Positions 34,863 through 45,616 of a DNA stretch of 64,000 bases are shown here, one piece after another. The position numbers and the translations under genes were made by a program. How positions within the stretch are numbered: the stretch's first letter is position 1; each line of letters begins with the position of its first letter. A model generated the notes under the pieces. The model was not told the DNA's origin. It was given only the letters and a program-made list of their open reading frames with translations, and ran no database searches. Source of the stretch: Macrotrachela quadricornifera (taxonomy: Eukaryota > Rotifera > Eurotatoria > Philodinida > Philodinidae); assembly GCA_022393335.1 (NCBI GenBank), contig JAJEKB010000806.1, positions 1 to 64,000 of the forward strand, in the 5' to 3' direction.

Positions 34863-36635
34863 CTGAAATAGCGAATATTGACCAGAAATATCGAATATGA
34901 TGCTAAGTTTTCTTACGTTTAGAAACCGTCGATTTTCACATTTAAACCAAAGAAGCATCGATAGAAAATGATTAATCTTAGAATCATAACAAATTCGCTA
35001 AATTTACGGGAAATTGACGCAAAGTTCATTGAGATAAGACTTGAGTGGAATTTCACCTAGACGCTTCCTCCCTACTCCTTTTAATGGTGACAACACTTTT
35101 TAAAACTATCTCTCAATTCAGGAAAGCATCATGGAAACTTTGGTAATGTTAGCTAATACAGCACCGTTTGGGTGAGATTTCACTCACACCCAACACCCAG
35201 ACACACCCCGATGACCATGCCAACCTCCCGTCGACCTTTCCTGGATCTTATAGAAGCTTCGTGAAAAGTTTGGTGATCGTAGCTTTTACAGAGACTGAAT
35301 GTATAGCGAACAGACAGACAAATATTCTTCTTTATATATAGAGAGAATTCAGTAAATGATAGTAGTGACAAAATTAAAATAGAATCTTCTCGTATTCTAG
35401 CGACATATTATAAAATATTTTTGATTGCTAGTTATGAATGTTATTTAGGAAAGAAAAGAAAAGAAAAGAAAATTATCTCATATAAAAAAAAAAGAAAGAA
35501 CGTTCTTTGAATAATAAGATGAATCATTTTCAAAATTTTACGAAAAAGCAGCATTGTCATATATGACAATGCATTTTTTATTCTATATTATTAACGTAAA
35601 GAAAAAGAAAGGAAGTTGTAAAAATATGGGGGTGCCGTCCCAATATTTGACTCAATATTACACATAAATATTGCATTTCTTCCAGTCAACGAATGCATTG
35701 TCATCATTAGATTGATTTTTTTTCCCTTATATTTAATTGACGTCATATATAGATATATAAATATTTATCCAGATTATTTTTTTAAATTGATAAAACGAAA
35801 CTTCGAAAGACGTCTAGTGAAAAACAAAAAAACAATAACAACAACCAACGCAAACATTTGTCATGTAAGCATTGATTTATTCATCTGTTGCTAGTTTTTA
35901 AACTAAAAGCATGTATATATATATATATGGAGAAATTTTAATAAATTTCAAGTTGTTTTAGTTTTTTTTTGTTCTGATCATACGTTATTATAAATTCTTC
36001 ACATAAATAATAGGTTTGTTTTTGTATATAAGATGATAGGTTTTTTTTCATATGTTATTATATATTCCAAATTACTTTAGACTTTTTAAACCCAATATAT
36101 TTATCTGAATTTTGTTTTTTATAGTCTCTCCATAGCATGAGATCGAATTTTATCTTATTAAATAAATATACAGGAAAAGAAATACGTAATAGAACCAACT
36201 ATTTGTAGAGTGATGATAAGATAGGACTGACTCAGGTCGGTCAACTTCCAGGGAAAATATTTATTTTGTCACTGAAATATAAAAGAGACATATGATTTTA
36301 TAGAAGACTAATCGAAAATTTCTCACTTTCTTCTTCCGTGATAAATGTAGGTGTGTGATAAGGAGAGGTAGACTTGGATTTTTTACTTTGTTATTCATTA
36401 CTTATTAATTCTGTAGGTGTATTGACAATCTTCTTGTGAATAATAATCAGTAGTACATTAAAACCTTGACCCCATATTCCAGAAAATATTTATCTAAGAT
36501 CAATAAAACTTTGATCATATATATATATTTATTTATCTTTTTTTCGTTCTACCATTATATGATAAGAAATCTTTCGAATATATATTAAACTACCAATTCT
36601 TAAATTTTTTAGAAACAAAAAAAAATAAACGAAAA
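34863..36635. other. Intergenic DNA upstream of the glutathionylspermidine gene
   Basis: No gene seen. A perfect 22-bp palindrome lies at 35551-35572 (GCATTGTCATA and its mirror) before a T-run. Just before the next gene an acceptor-like AAATTTTTTAG ends about 25 bp upstream of the ATG. Confidence 0.5.
35551..35572. repeat. Perfect 22-bp palindrome
   Basis: GCATTGTCATA followed directly by its reverse complement, then TTTTTT. Role unknown. Confidence 0.8.
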
Positions 36636-38486
36636 ATGTTACAAAGTAGACGTGAAATTGTACCATTTAATCAGATACAAGGTATTACATCAACAAATGT
36701 TTATGCCTATTCAAATGGTGATAATCATTTTTATGCTGTTGAACGAAATTATTATCATGGAATATTTTTGGGTTTTAAATGGGAATGTATTGAATTTGCT
36801 CGTCGATGGCTTTTAATGCGTAAAAGTTGTATTTTTCCAAATATTCCACATGCTGCTGATATATGGCATCAATTAAAAACTCTTGAACGTGTTACTGATG
36901 GAAAACAATTTCCATTAATTAAACATTTCAATGGTTCATCACAAAAACCAAAACGTGATTCATTACTTATTTATTCACGTAGTTCAGAATTACCATTTGG
37001 ACATATTGCTATTATTTGTGATGTTGTACCCGGTTTTATTCGTGTAGCTGAGCAAAATTATGAATATTATAATTGGTCAGATAATTATTCTCGTGAAATT
37101 CCATTAAAATTTAAAAATAATTCTTATTATATTGAAGATCAACATGAAGTATATGGTTGGATGGAAATTGAAAATAGTGAAAATTTAGAACCATTAGATG
37201 AAACAAAACTTCATTTAATTTTAAAACAATATCAACAATCAAGTTCTATTGGAACATTAGAACGTTGTACAATACCAAATAAAAATTCTCATTTACCATT
37301 ATCATGGTTAAATCAAAATGATAAAGCTGAAAATTTATTTATGCAATTATATGGAACTGATCTAATACGTACTGATACAAATACATTACCATATTATAAA
37401 GCTAATCAAGATTTATTATTAAATATCGGTGGTGTATCAAATGAACTTCATGAAATGTTTCTTAATGCAACAGGTTATGTATTAGAAAATGATGATTTAT
37501 TAAAACATTTTTGTATACCAGAAATATTTTGGTCTAAAATTCGGCAATCATGGTTAAATGAAAAAGATTTAACAATGACTGGACGTTTTGATTTAGCATA
37601 TAATGGTAAAGAAATAAAAGTATTTGAATATAATGCTGATAGTGCATCAGCTTTATTTGAAATAGCTGTTATTCAAGAAAAATGGGCACAAAAAATTAAT
37701 TTTGAACGTACATTTATGTCAGGATTTCAATTACATCGTATTTTAGTTAAAAATTGGAAGAAATTTTCTTCTATAAAACGTGTACATATTTTAATTGATG
37801 ATGATCCAGAAGAATTATTAACAGGATATTATATGCAAAATGTATTAAAAGATGCAAATATTGATTCTAAATTATGTATGATGACAAATGATTTATATTG
37901 GAAAGATTCAAAAATAATTGATAGTGATGGTTATGAAGTTAAATTAGTATGGAAATTATGGATGTGGGAAACTATATTTACTAATTATATTCAATGTCAA
38001 AATGATGGAATTTTAAATAAACAAATTAATGGTGAACATCCAAATTTATGTGAAATATTTTTAAATGATCATATTCATATAATTGAACCATTATGGAAAG
38101 TAATACCAAGTAATAAAGCTATATTACCAGTTGTATGGTCATTATATCCAAATCATCCAAATATTTTACGTAGTGAATGGATATTAACAGATAATTTAAA
38201 ACAATTACAATTTGTTAAAAAACCAATTGTTGGTCGTTGTGGTCATAATGTGACATTATATGATGTTAATGGTGAGTCAGTTATTGATGAAACAAATGGT
38301 AAATTTATTGATAGAAATTGTATATATCAAGAATTATTTTCATTAACAAATTTTGATGGTTATTATCCTATTATTGGTAGTTGGGTTGTACATGGATCAT
38401 TTGCTGGATTTGGAATACGTGAAGATAAAAAATTAATTACAGATGGCGATAGCCCGGTGACTGCTTGTTGTATAGTATGGAAATGA
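36636..38486 (+). CDS. Bifunctional glutathionylspermidine synthetase/amidase
   Basis: One exon, 616 residues, close to the 619 of the E. coli enzyme. The N-terminal amidase (CHAP-type) has Cys51 in KWECIEFARRWL, His123 in PFGHIAII and Glu139 in VAEQN, the expected triad. The C-terminal ATP-grasp synthetase has TGRFDLAYNGKEIKVFEYNA, KKPIVGRCGHNV and YYPIIGSWVVHG-GFGIREDK. The enzyme joins glutathione to spermidine using ATP, and the amidase splits the product; the conjugate serves as a thiol store and antioxidant in bacteria and, as a trypanothione precursor, in trypanosomatids. Animals normally lack it, so transfer from a non-animal source is likely. Codon use is AT-rich like the host's, so it is not brand new. 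An acceptor-like TTTTTTAG lies about 25 bp before the ATG. Confidence 0.95.
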   Translation: MLQSRREIVPFNQIQGITSTNVYAYSNGDNHFYAVERNYYHGIFLGFKWECIEFARRWLLMRKSCIFPNIPHAADIWHQLKTLERVTDGKQFPLIKHFNGSSQKPKRDSLLIYSRSSELPFGHIAIICDVVPGFIRVAEQNYEYYNWSDNYSREIPLKFKNNSYYIEDQHEVYGWMEIENSENLEPLDETKLHLILKQYQQSSSIGTLERCTIPNKNSHLPLSWLNQNDKAENLFMQLYGTDLIRTDTNTLPYYKANQDLLLNIGGVSNELHEMFLNATGYVLENDDLLKHFCIPEIFWSKIRQSWLNEKDLTMTGRFDLAYNGKEIKVFEYNADSASALFEIAVIQEKWAQKINFERTFMSGFQLHRILVKNWKKFSSIKRVHILIDDDPEELLTGYYMQNVLKDANIDSKLCMMTNDLYWKDSKIIDSDGYEVKLVWKLWMWETIFTNYIQCQNDGILNKQINGEHPNLCEIFLNDHIHIIEPLWKVIPSNKAILPVVWSLYPNHPNILRSEWILTDNLKQLQFVKKPIVGRCGHNVTLYDVNGESVIDETNGKFIDRNCIYQELFSLTNFDGYYPIIGSWVVHGSFAGFGIREDKKLITDGDSPVTACCIVWK

Positions 38487-40015
38487 ATATCAATAGATTT
38501 TTAATTAGAAAATTAATTAATTAAATAACTTTATTTACTTTCTTTTTTTTCTATAATCATTAAAATGAAACTTTTTTTATGTCAAATATTATTTACTAGC
38601 AACATTCTTTGTATATTATCCGACCATTTTTATTTACAATTAAACTAAAATATATTACTTATTATTTGCTTTTATAAAAACAATTTTTTAAATAAAGATA
38701 TAAAGTACGAATTTCATTAATGAAATAAATCAATATTCATATTGTATCTTATGATATATTTTAATATATGAGGAAAAAATTTGTGATAATATTTCTATTA
38801 ATATATCCTTGCCATTAATTTTTAAAAAAACATTTCAAAGAATACTTATTGTGTAAAAGAAAATATTCTAGTTCAAGATGTAGGCGTATCAATAAAGAAA
38901 GTTTGTGACATACATTTTTGATTCTCAAAAAAAAATAATGAGTGGCACAGATTAAATGACTGTATTTCAATTTTTCATCACTTCATACGTTATATTAAAA
39001 AATAAAATATGCCGCAAGATGCATCGTGAAAAGCTTATTTTAATTATACATTGCTTGCTTTTCAAAAAAAAAAGTCACCCAAAGGCGCATACGTAAAATA
39101 AATTATTTTTTGTCAGTTGTAGAGTTGTTTACGCTGCGTTTTGTGACATATTTTTTGTTTTCAATATAACGTATTAAAGAATAAAAAATTGAAATACAGA
39201 CGTTATTTTTTTAAAATAAAAAATGTACGTAGCAAAATTTCTTTATTGACTGTCTGATTGTGTGATTCATCGCCAAAACATGCTTTATTGAAAAGAAATA
39301 TCGTCGAAATCTTTTGATGATCGATATCAGTATCTTTTCCACGAACAATTTTTCTTTTTGCCAACCAATCTTATCCTTCGCTTTTTCCGACATATATCAT
39401 ACATTGTTACGTATACCAAAAGAAAGACCAGATATCATCCTATCATGTCATTGACAGTTTTGGTCTTTAAAATGTGAATAGCAGAAAATCAGTATAACTG
39501 ATGTGCACTTCGTTAAAAGCTTCATCGCCGAAAGAATAGATTGTCGAAAGTTATATCGCCGAATTTCACTAATCTGCATTTCAAGGATATGGCTTTCGAC
39601 GAAGTGCATACTAACCATTGCGTAAAACGCGTATTTGTATCTTATATTTAACATTTTTACAAAGTAGAGTTTTTTCTTGTACAAAACTACATATAAGTTT
39701 TGCATCACAATGACATTTTATTTTTCTTATAAACATCACATTCATTTCAAATTGAATATTTTTTCCTATTTTAATCTGATAACAAACATATAATTAAGAT
39801 TGAATTAGAAAAGAAAAATTTTTTTAATAATATTCTTTAAGAAGAATGTAATTTGCCCGTTGCACACAAAAAAACAAACTAGCCTATCGAAAAGAAAAAA
39901 GAAAAAGAAAAACAAAACAAAACAAAAATTTTTGTCAGACATTTGCAAACACACACACGCATATACAGAAATATTTGATCATTAATATAATTTGTACAAA
40001 ATAATAGAAAATGTT
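38487..40015. other. Intergenic DNA, no gene seen
   Basis: AT-rich. Repeated phrases such as TTGTGACATA and CATACGT(A/T)A suggest old repeats, but none could be bounded. Confidence 0.45.
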
Positions 40016-41787
40016 TTATTTTTCTAATTGACTATTAGTTCGATTTGTTGGTGATGATGAAGAATCTCTTGATGGATTATTTTCATTACTAAGTGTATCA
40101 TTGATAATTAATGAATTATTTTCATTATTAATTAATTCAGTTATACGAACAGATATACCATCAACTGTTATTGTTGTTGTTCGATGTGTTGATGATGAAT
40201 TTGATGTTGTTGATGATGATGATGACATTGATGAAAGTGATGATAATTTTATTTTTTTTCTAAAAAAAATTTTGTTTTGTAAAAAAAATTTTTTTAAATT
40301 TCTAATATTTACTTTTTTTGCTGTATATGAGTTTTTTTATTTCGTTCATTATTTGTTGATTTATTTTTATGATTATTATTATCATTTATTTGTCGTTGTT
40401 TATTATCTTTTAATTTTGATAATTGATGTTTTGTAGATTTTTTTTGATCATTTTCATTCTGAAGTTTTTTATTAATTATTAATGATGATGTTGATTTAGT
40501 TGAACGTGATATTGAACTAATTGTTGCACGTTTTTTTGTTGTTGTGGAAATTTTTGATGATGATGATGGTGAAGCTGAACGGTATGATCGTGTTGTTGTT
40601 GTTGATGATGCTGGAGATGATATACTTTCATTAAAATGTTCATTAGGAAATGTTCGTCGTGTATGAGTATTATTTAAATGTATATTTTTACGTTCTTCAT
40701 GTTGAAATTCTTCATCATCATCATCATCATCATCATCTTGAACATCTGTATCGTCACTTGTTGATGCATCAGATGAATAATCATCATCTGTTTTACGTTT
40801 TGATCGTGGTAATTGTTCAATATGATCACTTAATACAAGTTTTGGTTTTCTAAATAAAAAATTATGTTTTATTTTAATCAAACGTATGATGCTGGCTAAA
40901 GTTAGTAGAGTCCGTTTTTTAGTGGTTTTTCATATATTTTTTTTTCGAATGATAATGAACTGTAAGTGTAAACATATGCATTTCAGTGTGATCTTTGTGA
41001 TGGTGTAGTCAGATTTCCTCATTTTCAATTTCAAGTTGCAGAAAATAGAAATTACGTTTTTGAAAACAATGCAAAAAACCGTTTTGATTGCTATAAAATA
41101 AAGTGGCGAATATCTTACTAGCTTACAGATAACATTTTAAAAATAAAGAGCAGTTTTTATGTCAAATTTGGCTTAAAAATCGCGCTGTTTTTTTCTTTTA
41201 AGCGTAAAAATATTAGCGGTGTGTTAATAAGATATTTGCGAGATTTCGGAAATACTTTATTTTGTAGCAAAAATTGTCCTCTATCTGATGTAAGATCGTA
41301 AAAAATGTGCTCATTTACAATTTTGTCGTAGCAATCTAAACATTGAGTTTGACAAGCGGTTTTTTGCATTGTTTTCAAAAACGTAATTTCGATTTTCTGC
41401 AACTTGAAATTGAAAATGAGGAAATCTGACTACATCATGGGAAAGATTACACGGAAATCCATATGTTTACACTTACAGTTCATCATCATTCAAAAAAAAC
41501 TATATGAAAAACACTAAAAATCGGACTATTCTTATTGAAAAAAAAACGCAATATTTTGTAAAATAAATATTTTTAATTGTATAGTTTACCGAGTTGCTGT
41601 TCCTTTTCGTGAATCACACATTTCACATCGAAATGCTACACATGGATTTTTATATGTACATAATGAGCAATCCCATGTTCCATCATTAACAATTACACGT
41701 GATCGTTTTGTTCTATAATAAAAAAAAAAGAAAGAAAACAAACAATTAAAAAAGTAATTAATTCTTATCATACTTTCGATCTGTCAT
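40016..41787 (-). CDS. RYBP: RYBP/YAF2 homologue (Polycomb PRC1 subunit)
   Basis: Four exons, 41787-41774, 41712-41590, 40849-40313 and 40259-40016, give 305 residues in frame. Exon 2 encodes the Npl4-type zinc finger (WDCSLC-TYKNPCVAF-RCEMC) followed by DSRKGTATRKP, as in RYBP and YAF2. A long low-complexity Ser/Asp/Asn/Lys region follows. The last exon holds TTTITVDGISVRITEL, which matches the RING1-binding segment. In animals RYBP joins non-canonical PRC1, binds ubiquitinated H2A through the zinc finger and supports H2A ubiquitination. Intron 2 is 740 bp, long for this locus, because it carries a foldback element at 40909-41527. The gene is last in a tight same-strand run; the CISD3-like stop is 86 bp upstream of its ATG. 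Confidence 0.85.
40909..41527. mobile_element. Foldback element inside intron 2 of the RYBP gene
   Basis: Arms of roughly 200 bp are inverted copies. The outer ends are AGTCCGTTTTTTAGTG and the mirror of AGTCCGATTTTTAGTG; inner stretches such as CATTTTCAATTTCAAGTTGC pair as well. A TA lies next to each end, consistent with a TA target. No transposase frame. It accounts for most of the unusual intron length. Confidence 0.75.
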
Positions 41788-41827
41788 AATTTAAAATATC
41801 GATGATTCATATAAATCAAATCATAAT

Positions 41828-41829
41828 CT
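41828..41829 (-). promoter_or_regulatory. Acceptor-like AG upstream of RYBP
   Basis: On the minus strand, TATATTTTTAG ends 40 bp before the ATG. Candidate trans-splice acceptor; inferred only. Confidence 0.4.
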
Positions 41830-41873
41830 AAAAATATAAAGATTTCAAAAACAATATATATGCTTTTTTTTAT

Positions 41874-42584
41874 TTAATTTTTTTCTGTATATTTTTTATT
41901 TTTTTCATTATCAACTTTTTTTTTTAAACGTTCAGTATTTTCAAGTTTTGCTTGACGATCAGCAGCAAATTTTCGATAATTATCAATACCTTTTGGTACT
42001 GTATTTAAAAATTCTTTTACATTTGAATATGTTCCATCAACAGCATTACCCATACGTAATTGCATACCAGAAAAACGTGTATTACATGATTGATCACAAT
42101 ATGGAGCTTTTTCTGTTAATTTACACATACATAAATCAGCTAATTGAAATTTTGTTGATGTAAATTTAAATGGACGAAGATCACCTTTTAAACGTTTACA
42201 TGTTTGATCGCAAAATGCCTTTAAAATTAAAATTTAATTTAAATAACAAAAAAAAAAGAAAATTATAAATTTTACTTGATGTTGAACATAACCACAAGAA
42301 CACCAATAATATGTTTTATTAGCAAATAATTCAGTTTTAACAGGTTGAAAACCAGCAATACGTTTTCGATGATGACTAGCTTCAGGATTTGAACGTGTTT
42401 GAAATGATGTCTTCAAAAAATCCCAAAATGGTATACGAATATTCTAGATAAAAAAATATTAATAACAAAAATAAAACATTAAAATAATGAAAATATAATA
42501 AATAAACGTACGCACACGTTTTGATAGATTTATTTGATAAGAATTTATTATTAAACGATTGAGATTTGATGAATAATGAAACAT
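41874..42584 (-). CDS. CISD3-like double CDGSH protein with 4-Cys cluster sites
   Basis: Three exons, 42584-42516, 42443-42276 and 42218-41874, give 193 residues. The N-terminus is rich in Ser, Asn, Arg and Lys without acids (MFHYSSNLNRLIINS), fitting a mitochondrial presequence. Two cluster motifs follow with exact CDGSH spacing: CSCGYVQHQAFCDQTC and CMCKLTEKAPYCDQSC. In CISD3 each reads CxC-x8-CDGSH, with three Cys and one His binding a 2Fe-2S cluster. Here the fourth ligand is Cys in both, and the Gly is Gln in both. FANKTYYWC, LRPFKF and the second-motif surroundings match CISD3. The C-terminal 70 residues are an unusual extension ending in a Lys/Asn-rich tail. His is linked to proton coupling and cluster lability in mitoNEET, so altered redox behaviour is inferred. 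Confidence 0.85.
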
Positions 42585-42590
42585 GATTAT

Positions 42591-42592
42591 CT
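42591..42592 (-). promoter_or_regulatory. Acceptor-like AG upstream of the CISD3-like gene
   Basis: TTTAGTTTTTAG ends 6 bp before the ATG on the minus strand. Candidate trans-splice acceptor. Confidence 0.45.
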
Positions 42593-42760
42593 AAAAACTA
42601 AAGATAATGTCTTAACATTGGAAAGAAGCGTGGAATAATATATATAGATTTTATATATACATATAACCAAAAAAAAAGACAAGAAAAAGAAGTAATAAAA
42701 AAAAACTCATATTATGATATATACATATAAAATAATCATGACGGGTTTTTCATTTAATAT

Positions 42761-44180
42761 TTAAAGTGATGTATTAAATGCTTCTTTAATCATTGTTTTA
42801 ACATGATTAACAATAGTTGGTGTATCACTGAAATGAATCTATAAAAAAAAATTAATTAATATTAAAAAATCTATTTTCATACGAATTTTTTTACTTTAAA
42901 TAAATAAGGTTGAATATCACTATAAGATGTATCAAAGACTAAATCAAGTTCAGATAAATGAGGCGGTTTAGGTACATAATCCGGTTTATTACTTCAAAAA
43001 TAATCAAACAAATATAAATGATTATTTCTTTAAAAAAAAAATATTTTCCTTACATTATTTCAGTTATTTGAAAAATACGTTCTGTAAGTGTATCAGAAAG
43101 TTTTTCACGCATAAATTGTCGTTCTAAAATAAAAATAAAAATTTTCCAATAAAATCAAATATTAAATCCAATACCATTTTCACTAGATAATTGCATTTGT
43201 TCAATTTTAATTGTCCAAATTTCCCATGGAATTTCTTCAGGTTTAAATACCCAACGAGCTTTTTTCTTTTGATAAAATTCAAGTGTAATCTATTCAAAAT
43301 ATTATATTTTATATAAAAATATTTGCAGCAGTAGTAAGAGCTATTGTATTTCTTTTTTTCTACTACTAACTTACATGTTTAAATTCTAACAAATAACACA
43401 AAATATTTTTATGCCTATAATAGCGCCATCTATCTTGATTTTTTTAGCAGAAAATTGTCTTCTTTTTTTTTTGCTTGTATGCTATTTATGTAAGTATCAA
43501 TCTGCACCTCATAATTAGGTGCTTCATTTTCCACAAGGTTCGCTTCTCTATCTGCCAATGTCGAGAAAATCATTTTGCAAAAAAAAAGATATCGTATTCT
43601 ATTTACTTAGGATTAATCAGAAGTTTATAGCTCTGCATATAAAGTTTAATAAAATACTAGATTAAAAAAAGATCAATTTTTTAATGTTGCATTTCATATT
43701 TTTTCAAAGATTTCTGTATAAAATACTATATTTCCAATAGATATGTTTATATTTATTCATAGTTTCTTTTTTTAAATTTAATTACTTGTCCACTACGATT
43801 CGATTCAGATGAACGAAGTTTATCATGAAATTGATTAATTTTTTCAGCTACTGTACGTTGAAGTTCTTGACTAGTTACTTGAAGCTAAAATAAAATAAAA
43901 TCAATTAATAACTTATATAAATCTATTCAATATTCTTACATAAGTAAAATCAATATAATCACAATCAATATCTGTAGAACCTAAAGTTCCAACTGAATAA
44001 CTATCATCACCTTTTGTATGATACTAAAATTATAAAATCAATTTTTTTTTTTTTTGTAAATGTAAAACAAACTTTTCCAACACAACGATGAAATAAAATT
44101 GTATGAAACATACAAGAAACTACTTCATCAATTTGTCGACCTTCAACAGCAAATTCAAATGTTTGCGATCGAGCATTCAT
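42761..44180 (-). CDS. ATG101: ATG101, autophagy initiation factor
   Basis: Seven exons (44180-44073, 44023-43940, 43884-43786, 43289-43175, 43133-43054 with its start at 43123, 42991-42895, 42838-42761; exon 5 is 43123-43054) total 651 nt, 216 residues, against 218 in human. Recognisable blocks: FEFAVEGRQIDE, YSVGTLGSTDIDCDYIDFTY, ITLEFYQKKKARWVFKPEEI with the Trp and Phe of the 'WF finger', IPWEIWTIKI, ERQFMREKL and VFDTSYSDIQPYLFKI. ATG101 is a HORMA-fold partner of ATG13 in the ULK1 complex and recruits downstream autophagy factors through the WF finger. Intron 3 is 496 bp; the others are 49-56 bp or so. The FTSJ1 stop codon lies only 67 bp upstream of this ATG. Confidence 0.95.
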
Positions 44181-44185
44181 TTTAT

Positions 44186-44187
44186 CT
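44186..44187 (-). promoter_or_regulatory. Acceptor-like AG upstream of ATG101
   Basis: TATGTTTCAG ends 5 bp before the ATG on the minus strand. Candidate trans-splice acceptor in a 67-bp intergenic gap. Confidence 0.5.
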
Positions 44188-44247
44188 GAAACATAATACG
44201 AAAAAAAAAATTATTTTTTTTTCCTCAAATAATTCAAAGAAAAATAA

Positions 44248-45527
44248 TTATGATGAAGAAGTTGGTAATTTTTTAGATTTTTTTAAAGCACAAGCTTCTT
44301 CATAAGGTGGTTGAATTGGTGGTTGAACTGGTTGTAAATATGATTGTTCTTGTTCTAATGGATATGTTTTATCTGAATCAAAACCATCTAAACTTCCACA
44401 TGCAATAAATGGAATAATAATTGATGATTTTTCTTGAATATTTAATGTACGTTCATATGTATAAATAAATGGTTCATCTATATTTGGAATAAAATTTTCT
44501 GGTAAATGAAATTGTCGACATATAATAAATGATTCAACAGATGAATTTCTTGATGAACGTGGTTTAGCAATAACAATATCATCAAAAAATAATTTTAATT
44601 GTTGATATAATAAATCAATATTTTTTGTACGAAATATTTTTGATACAAAATTTCCATTATCAGATAAAACATGTAAACATATATTTAATGCTGCTAAAAC
44701 AAGATTACCTTGAATAAATTCATCAATATCATGTAAACCTGTTACATCAGGTGCACCATCACATATAACAAGATCAGCTTTATTTATTTCATTATCAGAT
44801 TTTTTAAAACATTTAAGAATATCTTCAATTGTTGAACGTTTTGTTATATCACCTTTTATTTGTTCAACACCAGGTAATGGTGCCATTGTTTGTAAATCAA
44901 CAGCAACAATTTTAACTTGATCATCAATTGAATCTGTTTTATATAATGTTCGAGAAAGTACTTGTGACCAACTTCCTGAAAAATAAAATGAACATAACAA
45001 GGTATAATTTTAAATTTATTCAAAAGTTAATTATCATTATTTCGAACAAAGCAGTTGAATACAAAATTTTTAAAACAAAAAAGAAATTCCTATGTCGATG
45101 CAAACTATCACGTATTTTATGTTTTTCTTTAAAAGATGCCGCTATAAATACAGTACATATTATCATTCTACTTGATAAGAATGATATATGATTGGTGAAG
45201 AAATAGAATTGCAAAAGATGATGAAATTATATCTTATCCAGTGATGTCAAACTTGAAAACTGAACTTAAGTATTCAAGTTTCCAATTCTTCTTCTCACAT
45301 CTCAATATTCTGAATGCAAGTTTCAAGTTTGACATGTATGGAAGAATGTTTATCATAAATATCATACCAGGTGCAGCACATAGATCTACCACACGTTTAA
45401 CATTATCATTTAAAATATTAAATTCACTGTTAATTTGTAAAAGTTTAAAAGCAGATCTTGCTCGAAGACCTTGTTCTTTTGCCAAACGATAATAAATATC
45501 TCGTTTATCTTTCGTTGATTTACCCAT
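44248..45527 (-). CDS. FTSJ1: FTSJ1/TRM7 tRNA 2'-O-methyltransferase
   Basis: Two exons, 45527-45368 and 44975-44248, give 295 residues. The start [20 protein letters not shown], catalytic Lys28 in SAFKLLQ, SAM-binding [46 protein letters not shown] and [12 protein letters not shown] together give the K-D-K-E tetrad of the family. The tail [18 protein letters not shown] matches the animal proteins. The enzyme methylates ribose at positions 32 and 34 of the anticodon loop of certain tRNAs, with partner proteins. The 392-bp intron holds a short hairpin repeat (45244-45335). The MFAP1 stop lies 89 bp upstream. Confidence 0.95.
45244..45335. repeat. Short hairpin element in the FTSJ1 intron
   Basis: ATGTCAAACTTGAAA at the left end is mirrored by TTTCAAGTTTGACAT at 45321-45335; inner AAGT/ACTT and GAA/TTC blocks partly pair. 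MITE-like, 92 bp. Confidence 0.7.
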
Positions 45528-45529
45528 CT
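45528..45529 (-). promoter_or_regulatory. Acceptor AG abutting the FTSJ1 start codon
   Basis: A long T-run followed by GTCTTTCAG stands directly against the ATG on the minus strand. This is a full splice-acceptor layout with no exon upstream in the 89-bp gap, so it may be a trans-splice acceptor. Confidence 0.6.
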
Positions 45530-45616
45530 GAAAGACAAAAAAAAAAAAAGATACAAACATAAACGAACATTTATACACAAGACAAGAAAAAAGAAAACAA
45601 ATGAAATTTAATGGGA

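Noticed and set aside
35085..35350. SINE-like unit with direct repeats and TATATAGAGAG tail
   Set aside because: No promoter boxes, clear ends or target duplication could be identified.
41157..41402. 81-codon minus-strand frame in the RYBP intron
   Set aside because: Lies within the foldback element and has no family features.
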